Positions 44,270 to 54,187 of a stretch of 64,000 bases of DNA are shown here, piece by piece. Every line of letters starts with the position of its first letter. Within the stretch, counting starts at the first letter, position 1. A model generated the notes under the pieces. The model saw only the letters and a program-made list of their open reading frames with translations. It ran no database searches and was not told the DNA's origin. Origin of the DNA: Ariolimax columbianus (taxonomy: Eukaryota; Mollusca; Gastropoda; Stylommatophora; Arionidae); NCBI GenBank assembly GCA_036924085.1, contig JAVGWX010000004.1, positions 75,457,590-75,521,589 on the forward strand, written 5' to 3'. Position numbers and translations under genes: made by a program.

Positions 44270-44600
44270 CACCCACACTTCCATAAAGAAGACATCTTCT
44301 TTAATTTACCTACAGAAGAGCAAGTCGTCATCTTCAGACTGAGAATTGGATATAACAGACTCAAGGGTCATCTTTACAACAACATGAGTATTGGCACAAA
44401 TAGCAGGTGTCCTTGTGGGGAGCATACCATGACAGTGGGACACATCTTACAAAGCTGCATGCTTACGCGGAAAGAGAGAGAATAATAATGGACAAAAGCT
44501 GTACGGAAATAAAACAGCCCTACAAACAACAATGTCCTTTGTAGAGAAACATTGATCTGGGGATCATCGAAGAGGAAGAAGAGGTACCAATAGAAAGATA
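44270..44600 (+). mobile_element. LINE B 3' end fragment
   Basis: It reads EEQVVIFRLRIGYNRLKGHL and CPCGEHTMTVGHILQSC, the LINE B counterpart of the tail motif, then decays through NNNVLCREILIWGSS into GAAGAGGAAGAAG. It matches 34790-35060 of LINE B in reverse. It follows the LINE A tail with almost no spacer. Confidence 0.82.
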
Positions 44601-45440
44601 GAAAAATACACCAGCCAAAAGAGCAAGAAGAAGAAAACCTGAACAAAAACAAATTAATAGTAATGTTGAACAGGTTTTATTAAAAGTACATGTACAAGAC
44701 AAGAAAATGATCAAAAAGCCGTGATCTTTAACAAGACTAATTTAATCTCGCGATACCGGATATTCTTCTCGCGAATATCGCTCTTTTGGCATCTTTATAG
44801 ACAGAATGGATCTTCAGTCACACTGGGGATATATGAGACTTACAATTGGACATCAAAGCGTTGCATTTCTCATATTTTACCTTTGATTTTAGCCTGAAGA
44901 AAACAAAAGAAGCAAAGTAAAAATGTCTTTAGAACATTTCAAACAAAAATAATATCTCTCAGCAGTGGCGTGTAGGCGTTCATGGACTAAGCAGGTAGGG
45001 CTATGGCGGCTTACTCAAGGTTACATTTAAAAAGAGCATACGTATTTTTAATTTCGTGTAGATTTATTTAAATAAAATCTTTCTCAATACATATATTTAT
45101 ATATATTATGACTGCTAGTCATCCACTGGGAAAATGAAAGTCCGATTTGAAACTTGGTAATAACCTAAATAAATACAAACAGCGGAGGAAATCGTGAACG
45201 CAGCCTGTCACTAACTAGTCCCTAACGGCAACACCGTGTTCTGTGGAAGTTTGTGTGCATTTATATACCTAGTTTACAGGCTAGTTTACCGTTGCATATC
45301 ATCTTGTATCTGTAAATACCTATTATCGTCAAGGCGTGGACTCGCAGTTACCGAGGAAAATCGTTCAACCGCGAAGGTCAATTATACCTAGGGATTTCGC
45401 TGATCAACGGTTTGCTAGGTCAAGGGTATTAACGATAGTC
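44600..45440. other. AT-rich spacer, nothing recognised
   Basis: No coding motif or repeat is recognised. The minus-strand frames near 44374-44714 are shadows of the LINE B end. A short (TA)n tract is at 45449-45464. Confidence 0.4.
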
Positions 45441-45465
45441 ACGCCGCTATATATATATATATATC

Positions 45466-46617
45466 TTGATGTTGATCATGATGACCCGTTCCTCAGCGTA
45501 GCTGCGGGTCCCAACTTCGTCTCCAGTGGACCCTGTCTTGAGACATGGAAGTCCAGTGCGTGATAAGTACTCCTCTGGAAGCATCTTAGATGTCGCAGGG
45601 TACAGCAAGGGAGTCTGACCAACGTATTGGAGGTCTTCCCCACGGTCTATTCTTACCTCGGTACCAGACTGCTGTCGCTGTGCTCCATCGACCATCGTTT
45701 CATCTCAACATGTGACTTGCTCATCTATGTTTTGCCTTGTCTGCATGGATTACCGTATCCTTCACCAGGACCAATCGTCTTATGTCAGTATTGTGGAGAC
45801 CTTGCATGCGTTGGTTTCGGAGAGTGATTTCGATCAAGCGTCTCTCTAGGGAGGCCTGGGTCACTCTCAATTTGTCATCTAGTGATTTTGTTAGTGTCCA
45901 GGTCTTGGTACCGTAGCACACCGCAGCGAGTACAGCGGAATTAAAGAGGGAGGCTCTTAAGTCTTGGTCATGGAAACCGTCCAGGACCGTGCTAATAAAC
46001 GACAAGGCTGCCCAACCCACGTGGTGCCATCTTGTCAATTCAGGTTAGAGGTTACTCCCCTTATTGAGGAAACGTCCAAGATAAATGTACTCGTTGAGAC
46101 CCTCTAATCGTACCTCGCCAAGGAAGACTGGATCACAAGTAGTGAAGCGATTCCTCAACGCTTTTTGTCTTCGAGAAATTCATCTCCAGATCCGCTTTCT
46201 TGCCCTCTCCATCGAGTAGCTGCATCATTTGGTTGGCTTCTGCTGCGGTTTCTGTGATGAGCACTATGTCATCAGCAAATCGAAGGTGATTGAGGCGTCT
46301 GCCGTCAATAAGGATACCAAAGGTGCCCCAATTGCATCGGCTAATGACTGATTCCAAACAATTAGTACCATAATTGGACGTTGGAAGGGATTACATGTGG
46401 TAGTGCTGGTTGTATAACCGTTGGTGAGAACTCTGATGTAATCAGGATTAACACATTGTTCCAGTAATAAACACCAGACAAAATTTGGTTCTACCGAATC
46501 AAAAGCCTTTTTATAGTCGATGAAGGTGAGTATCAAGAGCGTCTGGAACTCTAGGGCAGCTTCAATAAGGCGGCAACAGGTTGAAATATGGTCCATTGTG
46601 CAGTACGAAGGCCGAAA
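45466..46617 (-). mobile_element. RTE-like LINE, RT to 3' end
   Basis: On the minus strand: STCCRLIEAALEFQTLLILT and FIDYKKAFDSVEPNFVW (46590-46480), LNHLRFADDIVLITETAAEA (about 46290) with intact FADD, DLEMNFSKTKS (about 46180), then VLAAVCYGTKTWTLTKSLDD and KLRVTQASLERRLIEITLRN (45960-45830). The 3' end is homologous to 2595-2905. (TA)n tracts sit at both sides (45449-45464 and 46627-46643). Frames are broken in several places. Confidence 0.83.
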
Positions 46618-46642
46618 GGCAGGCTTTCATATATATATATAT

Positions 46643-47025
46643 ATATCATCATCATCATCATCTTCAACATGCAGCATTTCCTTTGTAGAACGACGCTCTC
46701 ATCTCAGCTAGCAGATATGAATCTCGGTCTGCAGTCAATCTTCCCGCCTGCTCATGTTCATGTAGAGTATCCTTGTATTCACCTTCGCCTTGGTCTACCC
46801 CTGCGTTGCCATCTAGATACCATGTCCTCCATGACTGTTCTTTGCAGTCCGTCATGACGTTTGACGTGGCTGAAATAATTACATTTCCGGAACATAACAT
46901 TGTTTATGAGCCAGTTTTTTCAACATTCAGGTCTTCTAGGATGGTTTTCTTTGTCACTTTCTTTAAGGAAATTTTTGGATTCTTCTGTAACATTTTGTTT
47001 TGAACGCTCCAATTTTCTTCCTTGC
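46643..47025 (-). mobile_element. LINE G 3' end with (ATG)n tail
   Basis: Beginning at a CATCATCATCAT tract (46644-46661), the sequence AGCATTTCCTTTGTAGAAC matches 50837-50872 of the longer LINE G copy, and the minus strand encodes a related C-terminus. The (ATG)n tail, on its own strand, is shared by the two copies. It is strongly truncated. Confidence 0.68.
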
Positions 47026-47029
47026 TACT

Positions 47030-47240
47030 TGTGAGGTCGAGCAGACTTGAACTTTTGCAGCCAAAAGCGGAAAGCTATCTTGGCACCCAATGTGCACTAA
47101 CCTTCCGAATATGCAAATGTTCATGAATAAAAGTATTCACTGTACCCAGAGAAAGACTAGCCTCTTGTACCCTTTTTGCGTCGGTTTAAGCGTCGATTTT
47201 CCATGAGTTCTACAATCTGGACCATAGCTACAACATTAAA
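47030..47240 (-). mobile_element. Mariner fragment, same family as 17359-18643
   Basis: The reverse complement of about 200 bases follows 17750-17935 of the mariner closely (AGTCTTTCTCTGGGTAC, GAACATTTGCAT, TTAGTGCAC-TTGGGTGCCAAGA, CTTTCCGCTTTTG). It covers the linker between the DNA-binding and catalytic halves. No terminal inverted repeats remain. A second copy shows that the family has spread in this genome. Confidence 0.85.
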
Positions 47241-47399
47241 TATCAAAGTACCAGTATCTTCAAACAGAGAAAAAGAAAATAACGCTGTTAATAGATATTG
47301 CGTAATTCATCAATGCGGATTACGTGAAGACAGTATGGCTGTAATTATCAAGATAATAATAATGTACTAACTCATTGCCTTGGAGAGATTTTACTCTGC

Positions 47400-47700
47400 A
47401 TTGTTAACAGCATTGCCCATGACATATAGCTCACACTGTGGGTGGTGTTGTCGAGAAATAAGATACTCGCCTCTTACAGTGATGAACGAAAACGGTGGAC
47501 GATCGAATCCCGCATTTCAAACGACTGCTGGTCTCAAGAGAGGTGGGATAAGAATGCCTGCATCCTGAGTTACCTCCAGTCGACACGACTTATGTCTTGC
47601 AACTGGTCCAAGGTAGCTTTGGACCAGAGAGTGAGGTTGATAACCACCACAGTTTCTTGCTCACTATAATCCAAATACAAGTTACATCATCAAGACAACT
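47400..47700 (-). repeat. Repeat D, third copy
   Basis: CTGCATCCTGAGTTACCTCC and the following 150 bases match 22070-22200 in the same orientation. The minus strand has a remnant frame with LWSKATLDQLQDISRVDWR, so the repeat is probably a piece of a protein-coding mobile element that I cannot place. Confidence 0.55.
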
Positions 47701-47727
47701 GTCTCATAATGTCGCCATCATCGCTTG

Positions 47728-47800
47728 CGATGGGCAACTAACTAACTAACTAATTAAATAAATAACTAACTAACTAATTAAGTAACTAAGTAACTAATTC
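47728..47800. repeat. (TAAC)n microsatellite
   Basis: Imperfect TAACTAAC/TAATTAA repeats over about 70 bases. Confidence 0.9.
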
Positions 47801-48200
47801 ACAAGAACAATATTGTAAAATGTTACATGAAAACATGTTGAAAACCGTAGAATGTGGGGGAGAGCGCAAATGTTTGTTTTATTTATTACTACTTTCTTTT
47901 TTTCTGTTTAAATTTTGCGCCTCTAAGAATGTTTGCTCCTATGGAAAAAGCCCTTGTGGCCCTCCCCACGCTTCGCCACTGACATATTGCATTTTTGTGG
48001 GAAATTGTAGTGCCGTAACAGGTGGGCTAACAAAGAGCTATCGAGCTCATCGTGCTAAATAAATGTCTATAGAAACCTCCACCACAATATCACACAAACT
48101 GCAACTTGCTAAGGGAAGTTAAATATAATGATAGTCCTATACTCCGGCTGGAGTGAAAATGACACAGAAGTAGTTTGTTCATCACTGGAAAAGAAGAAAG
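47801..48200. other. Spacer, nothing recognised
   Basis: An open frame of 80 codons at 47820-48062 has no recognisable motif or codon signature and is not called as a gene. Confidence 0.4.
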
Positions 48201-48204
48201 ACCA

Positions 48205-48893
48205 CTGTCTGTTCTTCTTCTTCTTTTTCTTTTTCTTCGTATGCTGTCAGAAGTCAACTTGAATTTGTTCGAAGAAAGCAGCTGTCATCCTAAGGCTGTC
48301 AACCCTGCCGTAGAGCTTGTCTAGTGTTGGCACTGGTGATGGCCACATGTGCTTTTTCTGGTCCTCGTATGTCGGGCAATTTTGCAGCAGACGTTCAGCG
48401 GTCATTTTCCCTGTACCACAGGTGCATTCGTCAGTGCCACCTATCTTCAGTTTATTGAATAGATGGTACCTCAGTCTGTTGTGTCCTGTGCGGAGTCTGA
48501 AGACCAGACCTGCTCTCTTCTGTTCAGCTGGTAGTAGGCATCATTTTTGTGTGTAGCCAGTATGTTCTGTTTCCCATTTGGCCATGTATCTGGCCCTAAT
48601 AAACCTTTTGGACTCTTCGTAGGTTACACTAGAATCTGGTTGTGGTAGTCTTGCATCTTCTTTTGCCAGTCTGTCTGCCTCCTCGTTGCCTTGGATGTTA
48701 CAGTGGGATGTAACCCACTGTACCACTACTATTTTTGGTGCGGACTGCTGGCATAGTTGACAGAGTACTGCTCTTAAATCATTAAGTTCAGTATTTTTCT
48801 GGCTTTTTAGTGCTGTAACCACGGCCAGGGCATCTGTAAACAGGACTATCTGGCTTTCATTGCTTTTGCCTGTGAGCATTGCTTCTACTAAAT

Positions 48894-48894
<1 letters not shown>
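48205..48894 (-). mobile_element. LINE A 3' fragment, RNase H to tail
   Basis: Reverse copy ending in a CTT-rich tract (48212-48238) and TATGCTGTCAGAAGTCAACT. The minus strand reads SQIVLFTDALAVVTAL, SHCNIQGNEEADRLAK (48879-48541), FRLRTGH and a tail motif matching C-x-C. It ends abruptly inside RNase H at 48894, where repeat C begins. Confidence 0.9.
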
Positions 48895-48933
<39 letters not shown>

Positions 48934-49416
48934 TATCTCTATTTCACTCTCTATTTCTCTCTCTGTGGCCAGTCTGCTTGGGTTAAACTTTGTCTAGTAT
49001 TTTATCTATTCTCAAGCAGTATCAGAGCTGTCCAATGGCCTCTGTGGGATGTCTGCTCCAGCCATCCTCTAGTTTGGATCTACCACCATTTAGTTGTTAT
49101 TGGAACGAATCACTCTGAATTCCTATCACTCAAAATGTCGCAGCAAGCTCTGCTGGCCTCTGTCTGTCACTAACCCCATACTACCCAAATCAGAATGTCA
49201 GAGTGGTCATCTCCTAGTCCCTACCTGTACTAGACCCATTCTTTTTCTCCAACCCCCCGTTTTCCTTTGTTGACAGTATCGAGACGATGAGTGACCTTGG
49301 CGTAGTTTCGAGACGGAGAGTGACCGGAGAGTACACATTCAGGTACCTTTGTTCTCAGAGTCGTCAACCACATCACCCCTGCCCTAAACGCTCATGCTCC
49401 GACTGGAACTGTTACA
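48895..49416 (-). repeat. Repeat C, inverted copy without SINE B
   Basis: The reverse complement starts TGTAACAGTTCC at 49416 and follows 10818-11660 closely. It lacks the 354-base SINE B present in that copy: the sequence corresponding to the insertion point reads CTTGAGAATAGATAAAATAC without interruption. Its GA tract (CT on the plus strand, 48895-48965) borders the LINE A fragment. Confidence 0.72.
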
Positions 49417-49439
49417 GTACTGCTCTACCTAATATATTT

Positions 49440-50828
49440 AAATTGGATTATGAAAGCATACAGAGAAGAAGATGATATACAAATTGTTACCATATCAACG
49501 TTATTGTTGTTGTGAATGACCACAATGAGTAAGTTTACTTATTTGTATGGGGAGGAAGACTATTGTCTGGTCAGGCATAACATACTGATCAGACTCGGTA
49601 GTCAGGGTCAGGCAAAATGTACTGGCCAAAATATATCTCACCTCGGCATCTTCGCAAACGGGCTGTTTTCATGACAGCCTGTCTAACGAGGTGAGGGATC
49701 GACATGATCCCAGTAGAAGTGAGTGACACGCAGATGAAGTGAACCATAGCACAACCATCTGGAGGATCCTGGTTCACCAGCACGCTCAGGATGTGATGAA
49801 AACTACTGCAACTCACCACTAAATGTCCTTTTCAGGGCATACAAAAGAGTAAACCAACTCATTGTGAGCATTCACAACAACAACAACTCTTTTGTGTGCA
49901 TATAAACAATGACCTAAACATACCTTTTCTAAACACAAAATTTCCCAGGATTTGCTCGATGCTGAGGCTGTTCCCAGAACTAACCAATGTTCACAGTTCC
50001 TGGGTCCAGCACATCAAGGTGGATTTTCAGGTGAGAATGTCTAACCAGAGTTGATTTTGTGGGAAATAATCCATTCTGAATTGAATATTATGTAAGCCAA
50101 CCATTTTGTTGATTATATAATGTTCCGCCTGTTTCTGTCTGTCTGCAGGGAAATTGGCCATTACTTGATTTTGAAGCAGACGGAACGGGATCTTGGCTCT
50201 TCCGGCTCTCTAAAATCGCACCCTGACTATCCACCTTAAACAGTCTAAAAATCTATCACAACTAATACGTCAATGAACTATCTAAGGTCACTATTTCAAA
50301 AGAATCAAAAACAAATTCTTCATTACTACACGTTACAACTCTTCCACTCTTCTACCATACACAACTTCCTAACGCTCCTATCTAATGGTTATCTGAATCA
50401 CTCACACTCTAAACCTATAACTATTGTCCACAGTCTACTTTCCGTACTTGGCCTGCCGTAACGTGAACCCGAATTATAGCGTATTAACGCTGATGGTTAA
50501 TTCGTGGTTTAAACCCAACTCAGGTAAAACGTCCTTGGTTCCGTTCCTCAGCTACGACTGTCGATCGTCGTAGTGGATGTCGAAAGACTAGGCTACTGCT
50601 GTGAATCTACGATGACTACAAACTTGACAAGGTAGCCGCGTGTTAAACTGCAGCGTGTTTTGACCACGTGTGTTAAACAAAGGCCGGATGACCATGTGGT
50701 AATTTGGCGCGGGTCGACACATGTGTAAAATGGTAAAGTTTTCTCTCAGCCGATCTAGATCTAGGAAGCCCGTTCTCTCCTATAACGGGTAGCTATGACT
50801 GATTTAGACTGTTTCTGTGAGATCTCTA
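49440..50828. other. Intergenic stretch, no gene recognised
   Basis: No clear coding motif. A pyrimidine-rich TGTCTGTCTGCAG at 50138-50150 followed by a 25-codon open stretch looks like a splice acceptor, but nothing else supports an exon. GAATCTACGATGACTACAAA at 50602 recurs in altered form around the LINE G insertion at 50829 and 52856. Confidence 0.4.
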
Positions 50829-50836
50829 CGATGACT

Positions 50837-52855
50837 CATCATCATCATGTAGCATGTCCTTTGTAGAACTTCTCTGCCGTCACAGTCTGTCTGAAAGAAA
50901 CTCGTTCTCTTGCCAAAACACCAGCCTCCGCCAGTCATGCTCAGGCATTTCTGAATATCTTGGTGCCATCGTCTTCTTGGTCCTACCCCTTCCTCTTTTG
51001 CTTGGCACCATACCTCCCATCACCGTTCTCTCAAGACCGTTGTGTCTCTTGATGTGACCAAAGTATTTACATTGTCTAGCCAATAGGGAATTGATAAACC
51101 AGTTCTCCTCTATGCTCAAATCTTGCCGAATGTCTAAATTTGTTATTTTTTCTGTCCATGGTATTTTTAGGATCTTTTTGTAACATTTTGACTCAAAGGA
51201 TTCGATTCTTTGTCTAGAACTTTTGGTAATCGTCCATGATTCACAGCCATAAGGTGCGACAGGAAAAACACAAGCTCTAAAGACTTTTACTTGTATCGTT
51301 TTGTTGGTGCTCTGCTATAATTTCTTCAGGCTGTTCAGTCTCTGCATTGCCATAGCTTGTCTTCTTCTAATTTCTTTCGAGCAGTCGCCATTTTTTGTAA
51401 ATTCTGGAGCCAGATATTCAAAATGTGTGACCTAATCTATTTCCTCACCACCCACTGTAAATGTATGCTGACATTGTGTTTTGTCGGTGGTCATTATCTC
51501 TGGTTTGTTTATATTTATAAACAGGTTTTGATCTTTACTATGTCCATTAACGGCTGAAATTAGCTGCTCTAGCCCTTCTGCACTTTTTGATAGTATCACT
51601 ATGTCATCTGCGTATCGTAACTCTGGAATCTCGTACCCCCCAATCGTAAATGGGTCGAAACTTTCAATGTTCTCGTCATCTCGAACATTTCTCATTATAC
51701 ATTCCGCATATATGTTTTACAGATAAGGTGAGAGGATACATCCCTGCCGGACTCCCTTTTGTACTACAAACTAATCTGATGTTTGCCCAGATACTCGGAC
51801 AGCGGCTTTTTGAACTTGGTATAATGTTTCAATGAGATGGACTATATTCAAAGGAAACCCCATTTCTAACATGATTCTTAACAGATTTTGATGTTTTACC
51901 GCGTCGAAGGCCTTGATGTAAACAATGAAATATGTGTACAGGTCTACATTAAACTCTACATTTTTCGTAGATATTCCTTAAATTGAATATGTGGTCCGTG
52001 GTCCCTCTGTCTTTCCTATAACCTGCCTGGACTACGTGAATTTCAGATTCAAACCTTTTTTTTTTATCCTATCTTAATAGGATTCGCAAGAGTATCTTGC
52101 TAGCGTGGCTGATTAGTGCGATAGTTTGGTAGTTCGCGCACAGCTTCAAGTTGCCTTTTTTTGGGGAGAGGAATATAAATTGATTTCTTCCATGCTTCTG
52201 GCCACTCTGCACTATGCCATATCTGTTTACACAGCTTGTGATAGACTCGAGCACATGCCTCTCCTCCTGCTTGTATTAGCTCTACTTGGATATCATCGCA
52301 TCATGGGGACGTTCCCCTTTTCATGATTTTAATTGCAGAGCGTACTTCTTCCAGTGTTGGTTCAGGTTCTTTCTCATCCTTTGGTAGGATTGTAACTGAG
52401 CGCTTTGTGCTATCTTCATACATGGTTCTGCAGTACTCTCTCCATCTATTCAGTATGTCTTTGGTTTCTGTTAATGTGTTATCCTCTTTGTCATTGATGA
52501 CATGTGGAACCCAACGGATCTCTCTTGTCAGTGTTCTTATTGCCTTAAATGCATCTCTCTCTCTCTGCCTTGTTGCTGTAGGTTTTCTATATATTTACAC
52601 GTGTCCACTATGTATCTTCCTTTATCTTTTCTTATTTCTCATCCAACTTTTCTTGCGCAATTTTTATATGCTGTTTTGGTCCCCTTACTTCCCATTTGTT
52701 TTAATTGTTGCCTTTCTTCAATGAGTTTCTGTGTTTCCTCTGTTTAATAGCTCTGTTTCTTGTGCGAAATCTTGGGAATCATGTCTTTCGCTGTCGAGAT
52801 CAAAATAGCAATTGTATACGATGTCAACTGCTCAGATGTCATCTCTCCTGTACTG
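50837..52855 (-). mobile_element. LINE G, RTE-like, 2.0 kb, with probable target duplication
   Basis: The minus strand encodes an RTE-like ORF2 lacking most of the endonuclease: ISTAKDMIPK and KLIEERQQLKQMGSKGTKT (about 52800-52680), RSAIKIMKRG (about 52330), FLSPKKGNLKLCANYQTIAL and ISHASKILLRILL (52180-52075), then PELRYADDIVILSKSAEGLE (about 51610) and the C-terminus RQCKYFGHIKRHNGLERTVM with KRGRGRTKKT (51060-50980). It ends in an (ATG)n tail (50837-50847). CGATGACT lies on both sides (50829-50836 and 52856-52863). Stops break the frame repeatedly. Confidence 0.85.
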
Positions 52856-52863
52856 CGATGACT

Positions 52864-53470
52864 ATAAACTTGAAAGGTCGCCCACTTGTCTGACGCTGGT
52901 TAAACTTTAAAATGATGAAATTCTATTTAATTACTCATAAATGCATACTTTACTTCTGAAAACTGGAACTATGTGAATGCGACGTTCACTCTTCTCTGAC
53001 TGAATCGACTCTCAAAGTAAGTCTCTCTCTCTGAATCGTCTTTCTGGAAATGCTCCTCTTCAAATGTGTTTTTGGAAATGCGTCGTTCACTCACGAAATG
53101 TGTCGAATCTGAAATGATGTCCCTCTCTGAGTCTCTCTTTAAATATCTCGTCCAATCTGTCGGCTCTGAATCGCTCTGAAAATGTCGTTCAATGTATCTC
53201 GAGCTGAATGTCTCTCTCTGAATCTTTTTGAAAAGTGTCTAGCTCCCGGTTTGCCCCGGTATTTATAATGCCAAAATATTTTCTTTCAAGGCGCTACTTA
53301 CAAAATGACGTCCTGGGCGCCGATATTAATCCTCGACACTGTCGTGGTATTACTTAAGTGAGTTGTCAGGTCCGGTGGAAAGTCCGCCTCTAAATTAATA
53401 TAATTAAATAATAACGTTTGCGCGTAATTCTAGACAAAATAATAAGTCAATAGGGAGACAAGATTTGTCT
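52864..53470. other. CTCTGAAT-rich region with TATA-like element
   Basis: Loose repetition of CTCTCTGAATC-like words without a fixed period, followed on the minus strand by GGCATTATAAATACCGGGGC (53272-53253), a good TATA box context. It might be a promoter or part of an LTR, but no gene or matching LTR was found. Confidence 0.35.
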
Positions 53471-53978
53471 GCCAAGACTAAATCTGTCAAAATTTGTCGG
53501 CTATTACAAGACCGGCATGCCGTGCCTCACACTTTCCTGGCACATTCTGTTATGCTGGAGAACAGAACCCGCTCATTTTACATCGCATCTTGTTTTGTTT
53601 GTTATTGTGATTTATTAGTTGTTTTCAGTCAATTCTTGTTCCAGACGAAGGCCCTATGGCTTTAGCGTATGTACCATGTTGTTTTTGTCTTGGTGTGGTC
53701 ACAGAGCCATTATCTATACCTGTTTTTTTATCTTGCATATAGTTTCCCTTTTACAAAAAAATGTAATAGATACTACAGCTTGGAATGTAGTGTTAGAGAG
53801 ACTTTACTGTGAGGATGTAATAGGTAAATATTGTAGTTGGCTATGATCTGTTAATCTATATTGTACGATGTCCTTTAAAATTTTTGGGACGGGAGGTAAC
53901 CAATGGTAGTGCAATTCAATATCAGACACAGGTGATGAGATGAAGGGAGATCATAAGAATGAATAAATCGAAGCTGCG
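53471..53978. other. Spacer, nothing recognised
   Basis: Several short open frames (60-75 codons) without motifs. AT-rich towards 53900. Confidence 0.4.
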
Positions 53979-54187
53979 ACGACCAAATGGGAAACCGAAC
54001 ATACCGGCTACACAAAAAACGATGCCTATTATCAGTTGAACAGAAGAGAGCAGGTCGTGGTCTTCAGACTTCGCACTGGCCACAGCAGACTGAGGTACCA
54101 CCTATTCAATAAATTGAAGATAGGTGGCACTGACGAATGCCCGTGTGGTACCGGGAAAATGACCGCTGAGCATTTGCTGCAAAGCTG
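53979..54187 (+). mobile_element. LINE A fragment joined to the 36-bp array
   Basis: It starts at TKWETEHTGYTKNDAYYQLN and runs through FRLRTGHSRLRYHLFNKLKI and ECPCGTGKMTAEHLLQSC with an intact C-x-C-x7-H-x4-C motif. There the LINE stops and the 36-bp minisatellite begins with no spacer, the frame staying open (MLSGCS follows). Neither the LINE A 3' end nor its GAA tail is present, so this is not a normal 3' terminus. Confidence 0.88.

Noticed and set aside
48317..48556. Plus-strand 79-codon frame and similar ones at 6048-6974 and 7405-7758
   Set aside because: Antisense shadows of LINE A RNase H and RT; they recur wherever LINE A lies in reverse.
50138..50230. Possible terminal exon after TGTCTGTCTGCAG (25 codons to a stop)
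   Set aside because: Only an acceptor-like motif supports it; no partner exon, conserved domain or polyadenylation signal was found nearby.
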